Below are positions 14,302-19,145 of a DNA stretch of 19,145 bases, one piece after another. This DNA comes from an uncultured Clostridia bacterium. Lineage in GTDB: Bacteria; Bacillota_A; Clostridia; Christensenellales; Aristaeellaceae. Position numbers and translations under genes: made by a program. Positions within the stretch are counted from its first letter, which is position 1; every line of letters begins with the position of its first letter. The DNA lies in contig CAMJTZ010000022.1 of NCBI GenBank assembly GCA_946408865.1, positions 1-19,145 of the forward strand, read 5' to 3'. A model generated the notes under the pieces. The model saw nothing but the letters and a program-made list of their open reading frames with translations. It ran no database searches and was not told the DNA's origin.

Positions 14302-15303
14302 ATGAGAATTGCGATATACGGCGCGGGTTCCCTGGGAACGGTCATGGGCGCATATCTGACGAAAAACGGCGTCCCGGCGGATCTGATCAATCACAACAAG
14401 GCGCACGTGGAGGCGCTGAAAACATCCGGCGCCCACGTGAGCGGCACGGTCGATTTCACGGTTCCGGTATCCGCCCTCCTGCCGGAGGAGATTGTCGGGA
14501 AATATGACATCATTTTTCTGATGACCAAGCAGCTGCACAACCGGGAGGTCGTCACCTCCCTGAAGGAGTTCCTTGCGGAGGACGGGGTCATCGTCACCCT
14601 CCAGAACGGAATCCCGGAAAACGGGATTGCGGAGATTGTCGGTCCGGAACATACCGTCGGCGTGGTTGTGGAATGGGGCGCCACCCTGGCCGGCCCGGGC
14701 GAGAGCGTCCTGACCTCCGAGCCTGACAGCCTCTCCTTCCATATGGGCGGTATGCCCGGCATCGGGGAGGAACAGCTGAACCGGGTAAAGGAAGTCCTGG
14801 AAAAAATGTGCCCGGTGGAAATCGAAAACAACCTCCCCGGCGCCCGCTGGTCCAAGCTCCTGATCAACGCGACCTTCTCCGGTCTCGGCACAGTGATTGG
14901 CGGTACTTTCGGCGATGTGACCGGCGATCCCCTCGGCCGCGAGATCGCCGTCCGCTGCATGAAGGAAGTCATCGACGTCGGCCATGCGGCCGGCGTGGAA
15001 TTCGCTCCCGTGCAGGGAAAGAACATTACCGCCCTGTTCTACTGGAAGACGTCTGCGAAAAAGGCAGCCGCCAAACTGCTCCTCCCTGTTGCGATGAAAA
15101 AGCATGCGGCGATCGAGCCTTCCATGCTCCAGGACCTGAAAAAAGGCAAACCCTGCGAAGTGGATGCAATCAACGGCGTCGTCTGCGACTGGGGAAAGAA
15201 AACCGGCGTTCCCACGCCGGTCAACGACAAAATTGTGAAGCTCATCCGTGAAATTCAGGACGGAAAACGCAGAACCGGAAAGGAAAACCTGAAGGAGTTC
15301 TGA
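14302..15303 (+). CDS. panE: 2-dehydropantoate 2-reductase family protein (ketopantoate reductase)
   Basis: A 333-residue NADP-dependent reductase of the ApbA/PanE family, cytoplasmic. In pantothenate and coenzyme A synthesis PanE reduces 2-dehydropantoate to pantoate. The Rossmann loop GAGSLG lies at 8-13. The family's QNG is at 101-103, and the catalytic lysine in WSKLLIN is K185 with N189 nearby. Near residues 272-294 the substrate-side motif SMLQD, followed by a Glu-Val-Asp-x-Ile-Asn-Gly string, is intact. The family also includes reductases with other 2-keto acid substrates, and no panB, panC or panD is nearby, so the exact substrate is not proven. AAAGGAAT lies before the ATG. It is a single gene with its own promoter and terminator, divergent from mrfA. 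Confidence 0.85.
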   Translation: MRIAIYGAGSLGTVMGAYLTKNGVPADLINHNKAHVEALKTSGAHVSGTVDFTVPVSALLPEEIVGKYDIIFLMTKQLHNREVVTSLKEFLAEDGVIVTLQNGIPENGIAEIVGPEHTVGVVVEWGATLAGPGESVLTSEPDSLSFHMGGMPGIGEEQLNRVKEVLEKMCPVEIENNLPGARWSKLLINATFSGLGTVIGGTFGDVTGDPLGREIAVRCMKEVIDVGHAAGVEFAPVQGKNITALFYWKTSAKKAAAKLLLPVAMKKHAAIEPSMLQDLKKGKPCEVDAINGVVCDWGKKTGVPTPVNDKIVKLIREIQDGKRRTGKENLKEF

Positions 15304-15309
15304 TCGCTG

Positions 15310-15337
15310 AAAAGAGGCCGCATAAGCAGCCTCTTTT
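15310..15337. terminator. Bidirectional terminator between panE and metI
   Basis: AAAAGAGGC (15310-15318) pairs with GCCTCTTTT (15329-15337) around a ten-base loop. The A-rich left arm and T-rich right arm make it usable from both strands, between convergent panE and metI. Confidence 0.75.
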
Positions 15338-15367
15338 CATATGCCTTATTCTCACCGTGGGACACGA

Positions 15368-16078
15368 TCATTTTTCTTTCAGCCGTTTGTCGCTCTTTCG
15401 GGCCAGCCAGGTGCCGAAGGACTGAATCACCTGGGTGATAATCACGAGCACGATCACCGCCAGATACAGAACGGCAAAACGATACCGCTGGTATCCGTAG
15501 GACAGAGCCAGCTTTCCCAGTCCGCCGCCGCCTACAGCGCCGGACATGGCTGTATATCCCATGATCGTGGTAATGGCCAGGGTGAAATTGGTAATCAGGC
15601 TCGGAACGCTTTCCGGCAGCATCACCCGGGTCACAATCTGCCAGGAAGAGGCGCCCATGGACTGGGCGGCTTCAATAATATTCGGGTTTACTTCCCGCAG
15701 GCTGCTTTCCACCAGACGGGCAATAAAGGGAAACGCCGCCACGGTCAGGGGAACAATGGAGGCCACGGTTCCCACCGAAGTACCCACAATCACCCGGGTC
15801 AGCGGAATGATCATCACCATCAGGATAATGAAGGGCACCGAACGCAGCAGGTTGATCAGCACGTTCAGAAAACTCATCAGCGGGCCGGGAAGCGGCCGGA
15901 TTCCCTTGGATTCCCCGGTCACCAGCAGGACCCCCAGCGGCAGGCCGATCACGATAGCAAAAAAGGTGGCCAGGAGCGTGGAATACAGGGTCTCCCAGAT
16001 GGCAAAGGGAAATTCGTTCAGCAGGCATTCCCAGGCTTCCTGCAGTTTTTCCGGTGTAAAAGCACTGGCAAAATTCAC
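15368..16078 (-). CDS. metI: D/L-methionine ABC transporter permease MetI
   Basis: A 236-residue permease of the methionine importer. Five membrane helices are visible, at about 25-55, 68-100, 105-130, 160-185 and 205-225. The EAA loop that docks on MetN reads EAAQSMGASSWQIVTRVMLP (136-155), a good match to the family. The start is a GTG at 16078, overlapping the metN stop by four bases (GTGA), with AGGAGG seven bases upstream. Translation is therefore coupled to metN, which keeps the two subunits in step. It ends just before a bidirectional terminator. Confidence 0.95.
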   Translation of the reverse strand: MNFASAFTPEKLQEAWECLLNEFPFAIWETLYSTLLATFFAIVIGLPLGVLLVTGESKGIRPLPGPLMSFLNVLINLLRSVPFIILMVMIIPLTRVIVGTSVGTVASIVPLTVAAFPFIARLVESSLREVNPNIIEAAQSMGASSWQIVTRVMLPESVPSLITNFTLAITTIMGYTAMSGAVGGGGLGKLALSYGYQRYRFAVLYLAVIVLVIITQVIQSFGTWLARKSDKRLKEK

Positions 16079-17097
16079 TTTCCTGCCTCCTCTCCGCTGT
16101 ACTCAGCTTCCACCTGCACCGTAATATCCGGCACATTGCTCAGAAAAGAAATCGCCTTGGCCAGATCCTCCGGCGTTCCCGGAATATCCAGCAGCATATA
16201 TCCATAGGCCCGGTCTCCCACCGAACGGGTGGAAGCGCCGATAATGCTGGCGGCAATCCCGCATTCCATGGCCATTCTGGCAATCAGCGGTTCGGTGATA
16301 GCGCCGTTGAAAATAACCCGCAGACGCTGACCACCCTTGTCGAACAGCATCATGCCCTCCGCCATTTCCGGATAGATCAGGCTCCGGGTGGCGTTGCTCC
16401 GGGGATTGGAGAAAACCTCGCTTACTTCTCCTTCTTCCACCACGGAGCCGTTTTCCAGAATGGCGACCCGGTTGCAGATCTCCTGAACCACGCTCATCTG
16501 GTGCGTAATGACGATCACGGTAATATTCATCTTGCGGTTGATTTCGCGAATCAGTTCCAGAATGGAATGGGTGGTTTTGGGATCCAGTGCCGAAGTCGCC
16601 TCGTCGCACAGAAGCACCTCCGGTTCCGTGGCCAGGGCACGGGCAATGGCAATTCGCTGCTGCTGGCCGCCGGAAAGCTGAGCGGGATAGGCGTTTGCCT
16701 TGTTAGGCAGGTCCACCGTCTCCAGCAGTTCCATCGCCCGGGCGCGGGCCTGAGCCGCCGGCACATGCGCCAGCTTCAGGGGCAGCATAATGTTCTCCAG
16801 GCAGGTACGCTGCATCAGCAGGTTAAAGCTCTGGAAAATCATGGTGATCCGGCGGCGGATCCTCTGAATTTCCTTTTTGTTCAGGGTTCCGAGATCCACC
16901 CCGTCCATCAGAACCGTACCCTCGGTAGGCCGTTCCAGCATATTGATGCAGCGGACCAGGGTGCTCTTCCCTGCTCCGCTCATGCCGATAATCCCGTAAA
17001 TATCCCCGTTATTGATCGTCAGATTGATATGCCTGAGCGCATCCACCGGGCCGTCCGTCGTCGTAAATAACTTGGACAAATTACGTAATTCGATCAT
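16075..17097 (-). CDS. metN: Methionine ABC transporter ATP-binding protein MetN with NIL domain
   Basis: A 340-residue ATPase that powers methionine import. Walker A is GMSGAGKS (38-45), the signature LSGGQQQR (141-148), Walker B VLLCDEAT (161-168) with D-loop SALD, and the switch histidine is H199. The C-terminal NIL domain (about 258-332) is an ACT-like fold that, in E. coli MetN, binds methionine and shuts the transporter down when the amino acid is plentiful. Its presence suggests the same trans-inhibition here. The ATG at 17097 follows GGAGGAACC; the longer in-frame form to 17166 would cover the promoter and hairpin region and is rejected. It has its own candidate promoter downstream of metQ and overlaps metI by four bases. 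Confidence 0.96.
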   Translation of the reverse strand: MIELRNLSKLFTTTDGPVDALRHINLTINNGDIYGIIGMSGAGKSTLVRCINMLERPTEGTVLMDGVDLGTLNKKEIQRIRRRITMIFQSFNLLMQRTCLENIMLPLKLAHVPAAQARARAMELLETVDLPNKANAYPAQLSGGQQQRIAIARALATEPEVLLCDEATSALDPKTTHSILELIREINRKMNITVIVITHQMSVVQEICNRVAILENGSVVEEGEVSEVFSNPRSNATRSLIYPEMAEGMMLFDKGGQRLRVIFNGAITEPLIARMAMECGIAASIIGASTRSVGDRAYGYMLLDIPGTPEDLAKAISFLSNVPDITVQVEAEYSGEEAGK

Positions 17098-17128
17098 GCA
17101 GGTTCCTCCGGACCGATAAACTTCCCCC

Positions 17129-17157
17129 ATTATAGCTGTTTTCCCCTGAAGCCGCAA
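17129..17157 (-). promoter_or_regulatory. Candidate promoter for metN-metI
   Basis: On the minus strand, TTGCGG (17157-17152), 17 bases, TATAAT (17134-17129). The -10 is perfect and the -35 weak. It would let metNI be transcribed apart from metQ, with a leader of about 25 bases. Confidence 0.5.
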
Positions 17158-17160
17158 CAA

Positions 17161-17185
17161 GGCCATCCGGAAAAACCGGATGGCC
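17161..17185 (-). terminator. Strong hairpin between metQ and metN
   Basis: A perfect 10-bp stem, GGCCATCCGG with CCGGATGGCC, around a five-base loop. On the minus strand it is followed by TTGTT, a weak T tract. It probably stops most metQ transcripts or protects their 3' end, giving more binding protein than transporter. Confidence 0.62.
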
Positions 17186-17231
17186 CTGCGTTTTTTATCT
17201 TTCCCCGAAGGTCTTCTCCGGGAATGCGGTC

Positions 17232-18068
17232 TTACTTCAGACCCAGCACGCTCAGATCGCTCTGCTTGCCGGCGTACAGACCCATGGGCTCCACATGAAC
17301 GCCCGCGATGGTCACCAGCTTGGTGTTGTTCTGGGCATTGAAGTCATCCTGATAGGGCTGATGCGCGAAATAGTTCGCAAACACGTCTCCGCTGTCCACC
17401 ATGGTATTGGGGGTGACATAATCGTCCACAATCACGATCTCCAGCGTGATGTTCTTCTCCGCCAGGATCTTTTTGGCTACTTCCAGCACATAGGAGTGAG
17501 GATCCAGCGTGCAGGCCACCTTTACGGTCTGTCCGGCCAGTGCGGCATAATCCACAGACGCATCATAGCCGTCGGTGGGCTGATCGATGGTGGCGATGGC
17601 GGAGCCGTCCTTATAGGTTTCGGCGAAATAATCCACTACCTGCTGGCTCAGCACAGCCGCAGCCAGCGCCTTGGCCAGATCGGTGTCCTTGTTCGCTTCG
17701 TTTACGCAGACAACGTTCACATAGGGAGATTCGGAATTTTCATACAGCAGTGCTTTGTCCAGGCTGGCCGCCAGCGCATAGTTCCCGTTGATGATGCCGA
17801 AATCCACATCCGCCAGCACGTTGGGGACCATGGCCGCTTCCACTTCAACAAACTGAAGGCCGAGAGCGTTTTCAGCAATGTCGGCAACCGTCGCGGTAAT
17901 TCCGGCGTCCTCTTTCAGGGTGATCAGCCCCTGCGCCTGAAGCAGCAGCAAAGCGCGGCCTTCATTGGTGGCGTCATTGGGAATCGCAAAAGTGACTCCG
18001 TCCGCCAGAGCCGCTGTCAGGGAAAGGCTCAGAACCAGAGCCAGCACCAGAGCAAGAATCTTCTTCAT
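17232..18068 (-). CDS. metQ: MetQ/NlpA-family methionine-binding protein, circularly permuted
   Basis: A 278-residue secreted binding protein for the MetNI importer. The signal peptide is residues 1-22 (cleavage after AALA); there is no cysteine in it, so unlike typical MetQ it is not an obvious lipoprotein. The order of the fold is swapped. Residues 24-160 match the second part of ordinary MetQ: AIPNDATNEGRALLLL at 28-43, NGNYA at 94-98, ESPYVNVV, and the C-terminal helix near 133-150. Residues 179-272 match the usual first half: VKVACTLDPH, a long helix, DDYVTPNT, HQPY at 236-239, and VEPMGLY at 259-265. A new linker (about 161-178) joins the old C- and N-termini. The new ends fall at the lobe crossover. 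The ATG at 18068 follows GGAGG; an in-frame extension to 18203 spans the promoter and is rejected. Ligand motifs are kept, so a working protein is likely. Confidence 0.93.
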   Translation of the reverse strand: MKKILALVLALVLSLSLTAALADGVTFAIPNDATNEGRALLLLQAQGLITLKEDAGITATVADIAENALGLQFVEVEAAMVPNVLADVDFGIINGNYALAASLDKALLYENSESPYVNVVCVNEANKDTDLAKALAAAVLSQQVVDYFAETYKDGSAIATIDQPTDGYDASVDYAALAGQTVKVACTLDPHSYVLEVAKKILAEKNITLEIVIVDDYVTPNTMVDSGDVFANYFAHQPYQDDFNAQNNTKLVTIAGVHVEPMGLYAGKQSDLSVLGLK

Positions 18069-18089
18069 TTTCTTTTCCTCCGTTTCAAT

Positions 18090-18127
18090 CGTTTCCGTCC
18101 TGTCCCCGCAGAACCCGGCCGGAAACG
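18090..18127 (-). promoter_or_regulatory. Inverted repeat in the metQ leader
   Basis: CGTTTCCG and CGGAAACG, 8 bp each and perfectly complementary, are separated by 22 bases in the roughly 63-base metQ leader. They could form an RNA hairpin or bind a regulator. No S-box (SAM riboswitch) or T-box fits in a leader this short. Confidence 0.35.
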
Positions 18128-18137
18128 GAATACACGA

Positions 18138-18167
18138 ATTATAGTCACAACAAAGACCGTTTGTCAA
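18138..18167 (-). promoter_or_regulatory. Consensus promoter for metQ
   Basis: On the minus strand, TTGACA (18167-18162), 18 bases, TATAAT (18143-18138). Both boxes are perfect. This suggests strong expression, as expected for a binding protein. Confidence 0.82.
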
Positions 18168-18276
18168 TGAACTCCGCGGACCGGACGAAGTGTTTCCGGA
18201 CATTGTTTTTCAAGACTCCGTGCAGAATCGATCTCCGGATCCGGAATGTTTTTTTTCGTTTTTTCCCATAAGAACC
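18168..18276. other. Intergenic stretch between metQ and HMA promoters
   Basis: The whole gap between metQ and the HMA gene is 300 bases and holds the two promoters listed. In this middle part I see no gene. There is a 12-bp palindrome TCCGGATCCGGA at 18234-18245 followed by a run of eight T (18249-18256) and another T-rich run. It looks terminator-like but has no loop and no gene to end. Confidence 0.4.
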
Positions 18277-18305
18277 TTGACAGAACAACAAACGCAGGCT
18301 ATGAT
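18277..18305 (+). promoter_or_regulatory. Promoter for the HMA protein and metal ATPase
   Basis: TTGACA (18277-18282), 17 bases, TATGAT (18300-18305). Spacing is ideal and the -35 is perfect. A palindrome follows directly at the expected transcript start. Confidence 0.72.
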
Positions 18306-18315
18306 ATGTATAATG

Positions 18316-18333
18316 ATTAAATGATTGTTTAAT
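18316..18333 (+). promoter_or_regulatory. Candidate repressor operator (inverted repeat) at the metal-ATPase promoter
   Basis: ATTAAA-TGATTG-TTTAAT is a perfect 6-6-6 inverted repeat just downstream of the -10 box. AT-rich repeats in this place are typical of ArsR/SmtB-family metal sensors of CadA/ZntA-type ATPases. No regulator gene is in the window, so the binding protein is unknown. Confidence 0.45.
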
Positions 18334-18368
18334 TGTTGAATTCAAAAAACCGGAAGGAGCACGGATTC

Positions 18369-18587
18369 ATGAAAAAGACCTACAAAATCGAAGTGGACTG
18401 CGCCAACTGCGCCAATAAAATGGAATGCGCAGCCGCGAAGGTATCCGGTGTGGACACGGTGACCGTGAATTTCATGACCCAGAAGATGAATGTGACCTTC
18501 ACGGAAGGCGCGGATCCCGCCGCTGTGATGAAAGACGTTCTGAAAGCCTGCAAAAAGGTCGAGGACGACTGCGAGATCTTCCTGTAA
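18369..18587 (+). CDS. Stand-alone heavy-metal-associated (HMA) domain protein
   Basis: A 72-residue ferredoxin-like metal-binding domain. The CxxC pair is C11 and C14 in VDCANCANKM, with an aspartate just before the first cysteine. This resembles the N-terminal domains of Zn/Cd/Pb-transporting CadA and ZntA (DCAAC or NCANC) more than copper chaperones (GMTCxxC). Three further cysteines, C20, C61 and C68, are unusual for the domain; C68 lies in an acidic tail (EDDCEIFL) that could add metal ligands. AAGGAG nine bases before the ATG at 18369 decides the start over an in-frame ATG at 18333, which lies at the end of the operator palindrome. It lies 49 bases before an ATPase that has no such domain of its own, so it probably delivers metal to it or regulates it in trans. 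Confidence 0.88.
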   Translation: MKKTYKIEVDCANCANKMECAAAKVSGVDTVTVNFMTQKMNVTFTEGADPAAVMKDVLKACKKVEDDCEIFL

Positions 18588-18636
18588 AATTCTCTGTGCA
18601 CCGGTAATCGACCGCTGATAACACCGGAGGTGTACC

Positions 18637-19145
18637 ATGACGAAGAAACAGAAAAAAATGCTGATCCGCATCTGCGTATCTGCCGTGCTGCTGATCGCGC
18701 TGCATTTCCTGCCGGAGGATTTCCCCCGCATCGCGGGGGAAGCGGACGGCGGTTTCCCGCAGCGGCTGATCCGGATGCTGCTATACGCGGTTCCCTACGG
18801 GATCATCGGGCACGATATCCTGCGGAAAGCCTTCCGGGGTATCCTGAACCGGCAGGTGTTCGATGAAAACTTCCTGATGGCTGTCGCCACGCTCGGCGCC
18901 CTGGCCATCGGTCTGGCGAAAACAGGAGATTTTGCCGAAGCCGTAGCCGTTATGCTGTTCTATCAGGTCGGAGAGCTCTTCCAGAGCTACGCCGTCGGCA
19001 AAAGCCGGAAGAATATCAGCGCGCTGATGGATATCCGTCCGGACTTCGCACGTGTCGAATCGGAGAACGGGCAGGAGGAAGTGGATCCGGAGGAAGTCCC
19101 CGTCGGCAGCGTGATCGTGGTCCGTCCCGGGGAGAAGGTTCCGAT
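18637..19145 (+). CDS. Heavy-metal P-type ATPase (CadA/ZntA type), 5' part, cut by the right edge
   Basis: The reading frame is open to the end of the window (169 full codons), so the rest lies outside. After a short basic start (TKKQKKML) come hydrophobic helices at about 9-24 and 50-62. An NxNFLM-like DENFLMAVATLGALAIG (about 84-100) follows, then AEAVAVMLFYQVGELFQ (about 106-122), which is the membrane segment typical of P1B ATPases. The stretch after it leads into the actuator domain and ends at IVVRPGEKVP, a family hallmark. The phosphorylation site and the CPC-type metal motif are not reached, so the metal is not certain; the CadA/ZntA-like form points to Zn, Cd or Pb export. No HMA domain is present at its N-terminus. 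GGAGG lies six bases before the ATG. Confidence 0.9.
   Translation, partial: MTKKQKKMLIRICVSAVLLIALHFLPEDFPRIAGEADGGFPQRLIRMLLYAVPYGIIGHDILRKAFRGILNRQVFDENFLMAVATLGALAIGLAKTGDFAEAVAVMLFYQVGELFQSYAVGKSRKNISALMDIRPDFARVESENGQEEVDPEEVPVGSVIVVRPGEKVP

Noticed and set aside
15341..16207. Open frame on the plus strand opposite metI
   Set aside because: The His/Gln/Asn-rich translation is the usual antisense image of a hydrophobic permease; no start signal.
17232..18068. Two fused fragments of a broken metQ (pseudogene)
   Set aside because: Both halves together make one complete MetQ with no duplicated or missing part, the frame is intact, and expression signals are strong. Permutation explains it better than decay.
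18069..18137. SAM riboswitch or T-box in front of metQ
   Set aside because: The leader after the consensus promoter is about 63 bases, too short for S-box or T-box, and the conserved core motifs are absent.
18234..18256. Terminator at the palindrome TCCGGATCCGGA plus T run
   Set aside because: The palindrome leaves no loop for an RNA hairpin, and no plus-strand gene ends upstream of it.

Overview
The window looks like chromosomal sequence from a fairly GC-rich member of the Clostridia (Firmicutes). The grounds are strong AGGAGG-type ribosome binding sites, sigma-A-type promoters, a Bacillus-like mrfA-mrfB pair, luxS, clostridial-style AtpI and a CadA/ZntA-type metal ATPase. An uncultured gut or rumen Christensenellales-type lineage is a guess. 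I see no rRNA, tRNA, CRISPR array, transposase or phage gene; this is ordinary housekeeping and transport territory with a few unusual proteins in it.

Layout, left to right. (1) 20-457, minus strand: an AtpI-like membrane protein that probably leads an ATP synthase operon lying off the left edge. (2) 639-1757, plus: a membrane protein with two RanBP2-like zinc fingers. (3) 1779-3103, minus: a Cof-type HAD phosphatase followed by luxS. (4) 3276-4760, minus: a fusion of a MESH1/SpoT-like alarmone-hydrolase HD domain with an APH-like kinase, divergent from (5) 4977-5690, plus: an exported VanX-like D-Ala-D-Ala dipeptidase. (6) 5734-14114, minus: a probable seven-gene run of mrfA, mrfB, TPR protein, lepB, two membrane proteins of unknown function and a potassium channel. 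(7) 14302-15303, plus: panE, divergent from mrfA. (8) 15368-18068, minus: metQ, then metN-metI, a D/L-methionine ABC importer. (9) 18369-19145, plus: a free HMA metal-binding protein and the start of a P-type metal ATPase cut by the right edge.

The most notable observation is metQ. Its mature protein has the two halves of the MetQ/NlpA fold in swapped order: the part that normally follows the first-to-second lobe crossover comes first, and the usual N-terminal half comes last. This looks like a natural circular permutation. It also has a plain Sec signal peptide with no lipobox. The second point of interest is the alarmone-hydrolase/kinase fusion, in which both active sites look intact.

Functional links: LuxS regenerates homocysteine and makes the AI-2 precursor, while MetNIQ imports methionine, so two sulfur amino-acid steps lie in the same window. 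MrfA and MrfB form the helicase-exonuclease pair known in Bacillus subtilis for mitomycin-lesion repair. They are translationally coupled and share a promoter region with panE. The HMA protein probably hands metal to, or senses metal for, the ATPase that lacks its own N-terminal HMA domain.
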